Below are positions 10,930-21,867 of a DNA stretch of 64,000 nt, piece after piece. Within the stretch, counting starts at the first letter, position 1; each line of letters begins with the position of its first letter. Under the pieces are notes generated by a model. The model made no database searches, was not told where the DNA came from, and saw only the letters and a program-made list of their open reading frames with translations. Source of the DNA: Owenia fusiformis (lineage: Eukaryota; Annelida; Polychaeta; Sabellida; Oweniidae); contig CAIIXF020000011.1 of NCBI GenBank assembly GCA_903813345.2, forward strand, positions 14,057,754 to 14,121,753, read 5' to 3'. Position numbers and translations under genes: made by a program.

Positions 10930-13900
10930 CTAATCAGTTATATAATCTCTCATCCATAATGGCTTTTTGTGTACCCTCCCTCGGCGTTCTATCAATGTGT
11001 CACTATCTAGTAATGTATCAATTTCTTCGTCGCTTTCTTCGGGTTCTTTGTTTACTTTGTCAATATCGGGCGTATTTGCAGTCACCATCCAATTTGGCAA
11101 GGTGCCGAAATGTGGCTTTAACCGGTTCGCATGTACTACCCGGGAGAATTTTTCCCCTTGAATTTGAAACACAAGATCGGACAGTTTGTTTACAATGGTG
11201 AACGGGCCGGTCCATTTCCTATGCAATTTGGGGCTTATTCCCCTCGGTACAGCCGGATTGAATAGCCAAACTTTATCACCTTTTTCAAATTTGGTTTTAT
11301 AGGCTCGGTGATCATAATTTCGCTTTTGCTTGTCACTTGAAATTTTTATTTTGTCATTTGCCGCATCGTAAACGGTCAATAGCTTGTCCTGTAAATTTTT
11401 ACAGTATGCGGTTCGATTAGTGGTCGTAGCACCTTGGTTAGTGATTTCGGGGGGCGGACCAAATACAAGTTCAGATGGTAGTTCCGGTTGACGGCCGAAC
11501 ATCAGTTTAGCAGGGCTGAACCCGGTTGATTCGTGAACGGCGCTCCGGTACGCTGAAGCCAAGAATGGGATATGTTCATCCCAGTCTCTTTGGGCCTTGT
11601 CGACGACTTTGCTGAGCATGCACTCGAGCGTGCGATTATGCCTCTCAACCATACCGTCGCTTATCGGGTGAAACGCAGTCGTGCGTGTCTTGTCGATGTT
11701 TAAAATGTTACATAACTCTTGAAAAAGGTGTGATTCAAACTGCCGACCTTGGTCTGAATGCAAGATGCGCGGTGAACCATAGCGGCATACGAACTCTTTT
11801 AGAAATGCATTTGCGACTGTAACGGCTTCTTGATTCGGCATTGCTAACACTTCAGTATACTTTGTAAAATAATCTTGGATAACAAGCACGTACTTGTTTC
11901 CATTTGTACTTTCAACGAGAGGACCAAGAATATCCAACGCTACCCGTTCAAGGGGAAACCCGACATTATATTGCTTCATTGGAGCTCTGGGCGTACGTTG
12001 GGGATTTCTGCGTTGCTGGCACAATAGGCATTGCTTTATAAAGTTTTCAATTTTGTGTTTATATCCGGGCCAATAATATTTTGATTGCACGCGTTTCAAT
12101 GTTTTGTTGACCCCCAAATGGCCTTCTTCGTGTAAACTTCGCATTACTGTCTCTTGAAAAGAAACCGGAACGATCAGTTGCCATTGAATTTCATGGGTGC
12201 TTTCATTTATGTATTTACGATAGAGAATCTCATTGAATATGCGTAGTCTATCCCATTGAGCCCAGTAGCCTTTAACAGACTGACTTTGATTTGATATTTC
12301 TTCCCACCTGGGACGTTGTTTACTCTTAATCCACGATATTACAGATTTTACGCACGGGTCATTGTTTTGATGTTCTCGGATGTCGTCTTGTGACATACTT
12401 GGTAACCAATTGCATTTAAATTTTTCAGGAGCCGACGAAGGCGTATTTTGCGTTTTTGCTTTATTTTGCCTTTTAACCTTCTTCTTGATCGGCCTAATAG
12501 ACATGAGAATTGGATTGGCATTGCAATTTATTTCAATGTGACTACCAATTAAACAGCAGTTCCCGGATTCAGTATTATGCAATTCTTTTTCTTCAACTCT
12601 TGCGCAATATTTACAGTTACCGCACGGGCGACGTGATAATCCATCGGCGTTAAGGTGGCGGGACCCTTGGCGGTACACAACAACAAAATCATATGCACTC
12701 AGGATATGTAAATATCTCGCAAGTTGGCCTTCAAGATTTTTAAATTTCATTAACCACGTAAGTGACCCATGATCAGTTCGTACTGTGAATTGTTGACCGT
12801 GTACATAATGATGGAACGCTTTGATTGATTCAACGACCCCTAATAGTTCACGACGAGTCACACAGTAATTTCTTTGTTGTTTATTTAGTGATTTGTTGAA
12901 GTACGCAATGACATGCTCACGCCCGTCAATTTCTTGACTTATAACCCCTCCGAGAGATGTACCACTTGCATCGCAGTCAACAATAAATGGAACGTTCGGT
13001 TTTGGATAATTCAAAACTGGAGCATCAATCAGCCGACTTTTTAACATTTCAAATGATTCAATACACTCTAGTGTCCAGTCAAAATTTGCTGATTTTTCGG
13101 TAAGTCTTTGCAACGGCCGGGCAATTTCGGAGAAACCTTTAACAAATTTGCGGTAATAACTGCAAAAGCCAAGGAATGCTCTTACATGTTTGACATTTTT
13201 CGGCACAGGCCATTCGGATACGGCCTTGAGCTTCGCTGGGTCTGGTTTCACTCCCTCACTGCTGACAATGTGTCCGAGAAAATTGACGGATTTTTGGAAC
13301 AATTCGCATTTCAACGGATTACACTTCAAATTTGCATTTCCTATTCTTGAGAGAATAGTGTCTAGGCGATCTAATTGTTCTTCAAAGGTCTTCCCGTAAC
13401 AAACTATGTCATCCAAGTACAATAAACACGTTTCATATGTTAATCCGGCCAGCACAAACTCCATTAATCTTTCGAAAGTCGCCGGAGCATTACATAAGCC
13501 GAATGGTAACACATTGTATTCATATAGACCTGACGGAGTTGCGAACGCCGTTTTGTGTTTATCAGCCGGGTCTAAGAGTAACTGGTTGTAAGAACTTGTC
13601 AAATCGAGGCTTGTGAACCATGATGAGCCTTCTAGAGCCTCTAAAGTATCATCAATTCGCGGGAGTGGGAAACTGTCACGAACGGTACATTGATTTAGAG
13701 CCCTATAGTCAATTACTAGACGTTTACTGCCATCTTTCTTATCAACTAGTAAGTAATTTGCCGCCCATGGACTTGTTGACGGTTCAATAACACCTGTTTT
13801 GAGCATACTTTCGATTTCATCTTTTGCGGCATGTTTATTTTGGATATTCGACCTGCGCAAACGTTGTTTAATCGGTATTGCGTTACCTGTATTGATTTTA

Positions 13901-15693
13901 TGTTTAAGTAACCCAGTTCTACCTAAGTCTTGTTTATTTTTCGAAAAAACGTTCGCATGCTTGTTTAATAAATTTTCAACTTTGTTTGTCTGTTCGGTAG
14001 TGAGGTTATCTTTGCAACCATCTATAAGTGGTTGCACGTGAGAAGCAACCCTTTCCTCTAATATGGGCGCTAATGTCGGTGCACATTTGTTTGTTTCGAT
14101 TGCCGATTCTAAATGAACTGTTTCACTATCGGCTATGTGAGTCCCGGGAAAGAGCATTATCGGTTCATTACCCAAATTGACAACTCGAAGGGGCACACAT
14201 TTCGCTTGCGAGGGGGATATTAACACTTTCGCGACCATGAGATTATTAATATCTGTTGCCCTTTCACTCATTTCTACTATCATGTTTTCCACAACTGGTA
14301 AATCAGTTTCAATTTTACCCAAGACTATGGTTTCAGTCTGGGGTGGAATGCGCGTTTTCTTTTGTACCGATATTTTACATGTTCTCGGCACTTGAGAGTA
14401 TTCTGAACACTTGAACGGCAAATTTTCTAAATACAATGTCTGCGTTGCGATTTCTAACACACCATTTCGTCTCTTAAGAAAATCATATCCCAATACCATT
14501 GGAATTTCTATGTCCGCAACGTACATCAAAGCGGTTGCAAGGGTTTCATACTCAGTATTTTTTGCTAATGTTAATTTGAAATTTCCCTTGCCTAATATAT
14601 TCAATTGTCCTCCATCCGCGACCGTTAAATTCATATTTGCGGGTTGAAGTTGAGGTTGATTGTCAGTTTTCAAAAGATTGTAAGTGTCTAACGATATAAC
14701 ACTGAATGTCGCACCGGTGTCGACCAAACAACTAATTTCTAGACCATTAACGCATAAATTGAGATACAATCCTTCATGAGTTTCACTGTGATTTTGACAA
14801 TCAACTTCAGGGTCACATACATTGCCGGGTCCTTGAACAGAATTCAATATTTCACTATCTGACGTCACACATTTTTCGGCACTCAAAGTTTCGTTAACAG
14901 AACTAATTTTCTCAGTACATGCGTTCTTTGCGCGGAGAGGAGTATCATTAAACTTTTCTACGTCATTTTTCGAACTTTCTGAACAACTAAACTCGTTTGC
15001 TGATAACGAACTACCAATACTACTTTCTCCCTCGGGATCATTAGTCTCCGAACAAACACTAATTCCGGCGGAATTTGTCAAACCATCATTTCGCAACTCA
15101 AATTTGTTTTTGTTTACCCTTGAATATTCATTCGAATCATACGATATTTGTTCAAGTTCAACAGGTCTTTGTGAGGCGATCCTTTCTACGGGTTCATTAC
15201 CATAATTGACTTCAGATGGGGACGAATCATTTAAATGGACGGCCGTACCAAGAACACAATTATCCACACCGTTCAAGTTATGCGTATTCACCGAGTTAAT
15301 CACCTTACGATCGACCATCGCAGATTGAGTTTTTAAGTTAGATGATGCAGGAGAAATTCCGCTGGAGCCCAGGTGGCTCTTTAATCTACGTGTACCTGGA
15401 ATGTCTACATCGCGTTTACTACGCTCGATTTGACTACCACGTGTTCCATTACTACACTCAGCACTGTTTTCTAAACTATTCACGTCATTTCTCGTTTTTA
15501 TTTTACTGCTTTGGCTTTCTTTGCCCTGTAACTTCGATTCGCAATCAACGCGATTTTTACTATTTGACTCCTTTGACAACTGAGGTGGCCACCTATTAGA
15601 GTTAACTCCGCGCTGAATACATGTACTTTTATTTAAATTGACTACACTTTCATTTTCATTATTATTCAAGGACCAAGGATGACCCCTTGGCAA
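10930..15693 (-). CDS. Gypsy pol polyprotein (protease, RT, RNase H, integrase)
   Basis: Open for about 1587 residues to the stop at 10930. The residue at 15693 is TTG, not ATG, and the frame stays open upstream to about 15745, overlapping the end of gag in the -1 frame, so translation is probably by frameshifting. Domains: polar, low-complexity N-terminus (1-300); aspartic protease with LVDTGA (about 323-328); reverse transcriptase with YLDD (about 757); RNase H with DCDASG (about 905) and RTDHGSLTWL; integrase with an HHCC zinc-binding domain (HEEGH...CLLCQ, about 1190-1230) and a D-D-E core (ALDILGP, HSDQGRQF, MVERHN); and a GPF-type C-terminal module. No stop or missing catalytic residue was seen, so this copy of pol looks intact. 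Confidence 0.95.
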   Translation of the reverse strand: MPRGHPWSLNNNENESVVNLNKSTCIQRGVNSNRWPPQLSKESNSKNRVDCESKLQGKESQSSKIKTRNDVNSLENSAECSNGTRGSQIERSKRDVDIPGTRRLKSHLGSSGISPASSNLKTQSAMVDRKVINSVNTHNLNGVDNCVLGTAVHLNDSSPSEVNYGNEPVERIASQRPVELEQISYDSNEYSRVNKNKFELRNDGLTNSAGISVCSETNDPEGESSIGSSLSANEFSCSESSKNDVEKFNDTPLRAKNACTEKISSVNETLSAEKCVTSDSEILNSVQGPGNVCDPEVDCQNHSETHEGLYLNLCVNGLEISCLVDTGATFSVISLDTYNLLKTDNQPQLQPANMNLTVADGGQLNILGKGNFKLTLAKNTEYETLATALMYVADIEIPMVLGYDFLKRRNGVLEIATQTLYLENLPFKCSEYSQVPRTCKISVQKKTRIPPQTETIVLGKIETDLPVVENMIVEMSERATDINNLMVAKVLISPSQAKCVPLRVVNLGNEPIMLFPGTHIADSETVHLESAIETNKCAPTLAPILEERVASHVQPLIDGCKDNLTTEQTNKVENLLNKHANVFSKNKQDLGRTGLLKHKINTGNAIPIKQRLRRSNIQNKHAAKDEIESMLKTGVIEPSTSPWAANYLLVDKKDGSKRLVIDYRALNQCTVRDSFPLPRIDDTLEALEGSSWFTSLDLTSSYNQLLLDPADKHKTAFATPSGLYEYNVLPFGLCNAPATFERLMEFVLAGLTYETCLLYLDDIVCYGKTFEEQLDRLDTILSRIGNANLKCNPLKCELFQKSVNFLGHIVSSEGVKPDPAKLKAVSEWPVPKNVKHVRAFLGFCSYYRKFVKGFSEIARPLQRLTEKSANFDWTLECIESFEMLKSRLIDAPVLNYPKPNVPFIVDCDASGTSLGGVISQEIDGREHVIAYFNKSLNKQQRNYCVTRRELLGVVESIKAFHHYVHGQQFTVRTDHGSLTWLMKFKNLEGQLARYLHILSAYDFVVVYRQGSRHLNADGLSRRPCGNCKYCARVEEKELHNTESGNCCLIGSHIEINCNANPILMSIRPIKKKVKRQNKAKTQNTPSSAPEKFKCNWLPSMSQDDIREHQNNDPCVKSVISWIKSKQRPRWEEISNQSQSVKGYWAQWDRLRIFNEILYRKYINESTHEIQWQLIVPVSFQETVMRSLHEEGHLGVNKTLKRVQSKYYWPGYKHKIENFIKQCLLCQQRRNPQRTPRAPMKQYNVGFPLERVALDILGPLVESTNGNKYVLVIQDYFTKYTEVLAMPNQEAVTVANAFLKEFVCRYGSPRILHSDQGRQFESHLFQELCNILNIDKTRTTAFHPISDGMVERHNRTLECMLSKVVDKAQRDWDEHIPFLASAYRSAVHESTGFSPAKLMFGRQPELPSELVFGPPPEITNQGATTTNRTAYCKNLQDKLLTVYDAANDKIKISSDKQKRNYDHRAYKTKFEKGDKVWLFNPAVPRGISPKLHRKWTGPFTIVNKLSDLVFQIQGEKFSRVVHANRLKPHFGTLPNWMVTANTPDIDKVNKEPEESDEEIDTLLDSDTLIERRGRVHKKPLWMRDYITD

Positions 15694-15719
15694 TGTATGG
15701 CCCGCTACATCACCAGGTT

Positions 15720-15859
15720 CTAGTTTACCGAACGCCGTTGATTGTTATTTCTTGCCCTAGGAAAAGCTCTGTTCCTCGGATTATCCGGGCATTGTTTTAC
15801 AAGATGATTTTCACTTTTGCATATAAAGCATACTCTGTTATGTTGGCACTCTAAAAACG
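15720..15859 (-). pseudogene. C-terminal fragment of gypsy gag, separated by the 13.3-kb insertion
   Basis: On the minus strand this encodes a second zinc knuckle, CFICKSENHLVKQC (C-X2-C-X4-H-X4-C), then a basic tail, with the gag stop at 15720-15722. Its first residues include the last Cys of the first knuckle, whose other three ligands lie at the far side of the insertion (29202 onward). The TSD copy ACG is at 15857-15859. Confidence 0.85.
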
Positions 15860-15879
15860 CACAGCGAAAAATGATAAAG

Positions 15880-16210
15880 AATCCTGCCTGGATACTTGCG
15901 AGATATTATAGGAATATGGAACGTATCCTTAAGAATCCGTGATAAATACGATGAGTATCTCGAATTTGGAGATTCACGGATATTATTGAGAGACGGAACA
16001 CTGATATCCTGAAATATCCACAGTTCTGGATACTACTGATATACATCTCGTTTTTTCACGAATACTTAGGGATACGACTAATATATGATTCGGTTACTCA
16101 CAAATACGGCTGAATATTCAACCATTTTTCCTGATATTTATGAATACTTTCTGAATATTTTCGGGATATTCATTAATACGGTCGGGATTTTTTACATATA
16201 CAGCAAGGAT
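15880..16210. repeat. Left subterminal GGATA/TATCC-rich zone
   Basis: Many short copies of GGATAC, GATATCC and GAATA in both orientations. A similar zone lies at 21640-21867 in the middle of the insert. Such arrays are typical subterminal transposase-binding regions in CACTA elements, but binding is not shown. Confidence 0.5.
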
Positions 16211-16479
16211 ATTTGCGTTCGCATTACACAAAAACTAAACACGAAAAGAGGCATTTACATTATGTACAGTTTATTTATTAATGCAAATGAGATGTACAAT
16301 ACATGCAAGAATAAAAACATCTGATCACAAGGACGTATAGACCATTTCAAGGAACTTGGGATGTTGTTCTACTTTGACCTTCTTTTTATGTACTGCTGTG
16401 GCTGTCATATTATTGTGTGATCAATGTGTGTGGCAATTTTAGGGGATGTGTAATTTTAAATCTTCACATCTGACACAAG

Positions 16480-18510
16480 AATATAGTTGTGTGTACTGCA
16501 ATACGTGTGTTGCTATTCTTGGAGATGTGTGATTAAAACAAATCTTCCCCCTGATACAAGAAGAGAGTTGAGTGTAATATATCGGTGGCTTTTCTTGGAG
16601 ATGTGTGCTTTTAATAATTCTCCCCCCCCCCCTGATACAAGAACAGAGTTATGTGTAATATGTATGTGGCTATTCTTGGAGATGTATGATTTTGATAATC
16701 TCTCCGCCCTGATACAAGAACAGAGATATGTGTAATATGTGTGTGGCTATTCTTTAAGATGTGTGATTTCAATAAATCTTCACACACAACACAAGAATAG
16801 AGTTGTGTGTAATATGTGTGTGTGGCTATTCCTAGAGATGTGTGATCTTTATAAATTTTCATACCCGACACAAGAACAGAGTTGTGTGTAATGTGTGTAT
16901 GTGGCTATTCTTGGAGATGTGTGATCATTATAAATCTTCACACCTGACACAAGAACAGAGTTGTGTGTAATGTGTGTATGTGGCTATTCTTGGAGATGTG
17001 TGATCATTATAAATCTTCACACCTGACAGAAGAACAGAGTTGTGTGTAATGTGTGTGTGGCTATTCTTGGAGATTTGTGATTTTAATAAATTTTCACAAC
17101 TGATACAAGGACAGAGTTGTGTGTAATGTGTGTGTGGCTATTCTTGGAGATTTGTGATTTTAATAAATCTTCACACCTGACACAAGGACACAGTTATGTG
17201 TAATATATATGTGGCTATACTTGGAGATGTATGATTCTAATAAAAACCCCTGATAGTAGAACAGAGTTGAGTGTAATATGTATGTGGCTATTCTTGGAGA
17301 TGTGTGATCATTATAAATCTTCACACCTGACACAAGAACAGAGTTGTGTGTAATATGTGTGTGGCTATTCTTGGAGATGTGTGATCTTTATAAATCTTCA
17401 CACCTGACACAAGAACAGAGTTGTGTGTAATATGTGTGTGGCTATTCTTGGAGATGTGTGATCTTTATAAATCTTCACACCTGACACAAGAACGGAGTTG
17501 TGTGTAATGTGTGTGTGGCTATTCTTGGAGATTTGTGATTTAATAAATCTTCACACCTGACACAAGGACACAGTTATGTGTAATATTTATGTGGCTATTC
17601 TTGGAGATGTGTGATCATTATAAATCTTCACACCTGACATAAGAACAGAGTTGTGTGTAATATGTATGTGGCTATTCTTGGAGATGTGTGATCATTATAA
17701 ATCTTAACACCTGACATAAGAACAGAGTTGTGTGTAATATGTGTGTGGCTATTCTTGGAGATGTGTGATCATTATAAATCTTCACACCTGACACAAGGAC
17801 AGAGTTGTGTGTAATATGTATGTATCTATTCTTGGAGTTGTATGACTTTAATAAATCCCCCTGATAGTAGAACAGAGTTGAGTGTAATATGTGTGTGGCT
17901 ATTCTTGGAGATGTGTGATTCTAATAAAACCCCCTGATAGTAGAACAGAGGTGAGTGTAATATGTATGTGGCTATTCTTGGAGATGTGTGATCATTATAA
18001 ATCTTCACACCTGACACAAGAACAGAGTTGTGTGTAATATGTGTGTGGCTATTCTTGGAGATGTGTGATCTTTATAAATCTGCCCCCTGATACTAGAACA
18101 GAGTTGTGTGTAATGTGTGTGTGGCTATTCTTGGAGATTTGTGATCTTTATAAATCTTCACACCTGACACAAGAACAGAGTTGTGTGTAATGTGTGTGTG
18201 GCTATTCTTGGAGATTTGTGATTTTAATAAATCTTCACACCTGACACAAGGACACAGTTATGTGTAATATGTATGTGGCTATTCTTGGAGATGTGTGATC
18301 ATTTTAAATCTTCAAACCTGACACAAGAACAGAGTTGTGTGTAATATGTGTGACTATTCTTGGAGATGCATGATTTTAATTAATCTGCCCCCTGATACTA
18401 GAACAGAGTTGTGTGTAATATATATGTGGTTATTCTTGGAGATGTATGATTTTAATAAATCTGCCCCTTGATACTAGAACAGAGTTGTGTGTAATATGTG
18501 TGTGTCTTTC
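16480..18510. repeat. 77-bp satellite, about 26 copies
   Basis: Tandem units of 73-79 bp, each containing GTGGCTATTCTTGGAGATG, then GATCATTATAAATCTTCACA, then ACAAGAACAGAGTTGTGTGT. Variants mix (ATTTGTGATTTTAATAA versus ATGTGTGATCATTATAA). Open frames inside it are repeat artefacts. Confidence 0.95.
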
Positions 18511-18530
18511 TTTGTAGATGAATAGAACTA

Positions 18531-19008
18531 CTGTAGATTGGGTTAATTTGGCGTTACTTAATTTGGCGATGTTGCCATTTAATTTGGCGGATATGCAGAA
18601 AAAAGTTAAACCTACACGCTGTTTGCGAATTACCATGTAAATGGGCATGTTTGGGTATGTTCATTTTTTCTTTTGAGGACCACTGGAGATATTCACCATG
18701 TTTGTACATTACTACATTTTTGTGAGATCATCCTTTACATTTTGCACCTCGATCGATGCTGCTACTATACGGCGCTTTTCCTTTCTAGTTTTTCACTGAG
18801 TATCAATGAGTGGCTGACCACTTCTGCACCAATTTAAGAGAGACATTTTTTTCATATTTTTGGAAAAAATAGACTGGAAGTGACCTAACTGGACGGAATA
18901 CCCTAGATAATTCCCATGAATTCATTCTAAATTTTGGCGAAGATTTATATTTGCAAAGTTTTCAATTTCGCCAAATTAAAGCACGCGCCAAATTAACCCA
19001 ATCTATAG
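18531..19008. mobile_element. 478-bp pogo/Tigger-like MITE
   Basis: Starts CTGTAGATTGGGTTAATT and ends in its inverted copy with one mismatch over 23 bases. Flanked by TA on both sides (18529-18530, 19009-19010). TA duplication and CWGTA-type ends fit the pogo/Tigger branch of Tc1/mariner. No coding capacity. A related element lies at 54109-54433. Confidence 0.75.
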
Positions 19009-19010
19009 TA

Positions 19011-19894
19011 TCCATGAACGACTGAATGTCTTCACAAATGTGAAATCAACATCCTATCCACATTCTCTCCTCACAAATATTGTTCACATATAAACTTTGT
19101 TCTGTTCTACAATGTACATGAACTGCACTCTCTCTCTCTCTCTCTCTCTGCAATTGTCTTTTTCCGCCTGGGTAATGGGTAGTGGGTATAGTGTCCTGAA
19201 ATAGAAAGACTTTATTGTACATTCTTCTTTTATTGTAACAAGAAAATAAAATGTACACATGTTTTTATAGTCAAACTCATAAATACATACTTAATACTGT
19301 ACTCATGGTAACTTTTGCATGCTACTAGTTTTGGAAACACCTCCACCCCCTAGTGGATGGTGGCTATATGTCTCAATATCCTTGTTTAACTAAAAAATTA
19401 CTATTGCTGAATGACATCTTGACTTATTGGGAGTGTAGTGATGTATAATTTGATATTTTATCTCCTTTGTAATATGAGATAATCAGTGCTAATTATACAT
19501 GATGGTTATAACAAAGTATTTTATTTACACTTGTTTCTATGTATTTTGACAAGATGGATCTTTACATCTACATCTATTATAATCTTTAGTAAAGTATGTT
19601 TACTCGAACTACATATACACCCCCATTACGAACTCTAGGGGTAATGATAGATGATACAGGCCTACCCATAATCCCTTACTTGGACTTCAGCTGCATCTTT
19701 ACTTCCGCCCTCAGTCGTCAGTACCCAGTGATTTGTGTATGAAGCTAATGGTGTCCTTGTTCAGTCCATTTCTTCAGATGAAGTGTCATCCTGTAACAAC
19801 ATTGAAATGGAATATGTATAATGTCACACATTTTCAAAGCTTAGAAATTCATGGAATCACAATAAATGGATGAATTTGTGACACCAAGCAACAC
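19011..19894. other. Insert interior without gene
   Basis: Contains a (CT)n microsatellite at about 19128-19149. Otherwise unique sequence. Confidence 0.5.
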
Positions 19895-20022
19895 AAAGTA
19901 ACACAGCATATTGTCAAGTGGAAATAAAGATAGTTGAAGTAACACAGCATATTGTCAAGTGGAAATAAAGATAGTTGAAGTAACACAGCATATTGTCAAG
20001 TGGAAATAAAGATAGTTGAAGT
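19895..20022. repeat. 43-bp tandem repeat, 3 copies
   Basis: Three near-identical copies of a unit containing AACACAGCATATTGTCAAGT and ending in AAATAAAGATAGTTGAAGT. Confidence 0.9.
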
Positions 20023-20304
20023 AACAGATGTGCAAATTAATTTACTCCATCGGCCATTTTGAAGAGCACTTCCTCTGTTAACAAATAGTTTAGATTACCA
20101 TATCTTAACATAGGTTGCCTATAGTCTGAATATATTCAGACAAAACAGATAATCTAATATAAGATCAAAATGAGGCAACGCAATATATGTTTGAAAGTCA
20201 TCAAATAGAAACAAAATCTCCAACTTTGACCCAAATATGGCTAGAATCACGTAAGAAGTGCTCAAAATGGTGAAAACTGCATGATTTTGGCTACAGGCCT
20301 GGCA

Positions 20305-20562
20305 TGCAAACCACGATTCTCATATTAAGAATGGGAAACCTTTACTCGGGAACCGAACCACCATTTCGTCGCTCCCGAACATATTTTTTCCCTTGCGCAC
20401 GGAGATGCGACATTGCGAACCACACATGGATGCACAATGTACAAATTGTTTGTGATGTCGGATCTCTGTGGGCAAGTGAAGATATATGTTTGGGAGTGAG
20501 GAAATGGTGGATTGCTAATAAGAATTTCGCATCGTAGTGTGAGAATCGTGGTTCGCGTGAAA
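20305..20562. repeat. Inverted-repeat element (~255 bp)
   Basis: AACCACGATTCTCA near 20309 is repeated inverted (TGAGAATCGTGGTT) near 20540. Arms match over about 17 bases with one mismatch. The interior has further short inverted matches (GCGAACCAC, TTCGTCGC). Candidate MITE. No clear TSD was identified. Confidence 0.45.
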
Positions 20563-21639
20563 GGATCTTATTCTCAGTGTGTGATGTCAGAACTGATGTT
20601 CGCGCTTGAGGAAGTCTATTTGTGAAAATATAAAAGATGTAGGCGAAAGGAAGAATTCATCGTGGAAAAATGATTTGACTAAATGACTGCATGAAAATTA
20701 TGTACCTTCAAAGCATTGGCCCACACAGACTCTTTTCTATGCTGCATTCCTTGTATGTAGAGCCCATGGTGTGGTGAATCTCTTAACATATACCTCCCTA
20801 TCCCGCTCCTCATCAAGTCCCAGGAAAGTCCATATCGCAATGATGTAGGAGCTGGTGTACGAACATTTCCCCATTAGCCTAGATCTATTCGAAAATGATC
20901 GATGCATTGGGTCTCAGTTGAAAGTGAAGTTTACCATTGTAATTATCGTTATCGTCCAAATAAACAAAATCTTCGATAACTAAAGATCTTCAGCGTCAAT
21001 ATATATATAGATGTGCAAATAAAACGATAGATTTTAGACGATTATATTACGTTTTTCCTTTCCTCTTTTTGAAACATTTAACGATCGGAAGTCAGCCTCT
21101 TTCTGAGATTACAGTCATTTCTTCCAGTGTAATATAACGATGAGAAAACCCGGGAAAGTACAAATACGGATAGAATACCGTCTCCGAAGCCTTGAAGCAA
21201 ACTTCTTTTTCACACCTGGTGATCGTGAAAGTGGGACAGGGGGGGGGACGGAGTGGGGACTGTATGTATATAAGACAAGAGATGATACTTAAAAGTCCGA
21301 TGACTCCAAATTTCCCCATTTTTCATTCTTAGAGGTGTAACATCCAGTTTCTTACTAAGTTACTTAGTTCATTTCTCAAATACAAGAATTCGTGTAAAGG
21401 ATTTTCACTTTATAGACATTTACTCCCCCCCCCCTCTCCGTCTCATTTCATTATATTTGATTATTTTTTATACAACGTAAAGAAACTTAGCCCTATTTTA
21501 TAAGGAATGAGTTATGATTACGTAACTTACTAGTATTTGCTTCAGGTCATGTTGGCCTTTGTTGTTTGATTTATAGCAAAAACATTGTTCATATGTTTTA
21601 TTGATACTAAAGTTGTAAATTGAACATTATATTGTACTA
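20563..21639. other. Insert interior without gene
   Basis: Unique sequence with G- and C-homopolymers near 21240 and 21425. No coding or repeat structure recognised. Confidence 0.4.
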
Positions 21640-21867
21640 GCATAATTTTTGGAAATCATTATTTCCGGATACTCAAAAATATTTCTGGATACGTGGGCTA
21701 CAAGTATCCTGGAATATCCTTAATTCGGATATGTTGAAAGTTTGATATTTAAAGTATCCACAAATATTCTTTCAAGGATATTTCCGAATATTTGAAGTAT
21801 CGGTATATTTTAGGATATTCCAGGATACTACAAATATACGGGATTTGAGATACGTACGGACAGGCAG
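21640..21867. repeat. Internal GGATA/TATCC-rich zone ending in CAGGCAG
   Basis: Dense GGATA, GTATCC and AGGATATTCC copies, like the left subterminal zone at 15880. Its outer edge reads CAGGCAG (21861-21867), inverted relative to CTGCCTG at 15884-15890. It could be the right terminus of a smaller element within the insert. Confidence 0.4.

Noticed and set aside
20305-20562. Inverted repeat considered as a tRNA or hairpin RNA gene
   Set aside because: No cloverleaf or promoter boxes recognised. Terminal pairing over about 17 bases suits a MITE better.
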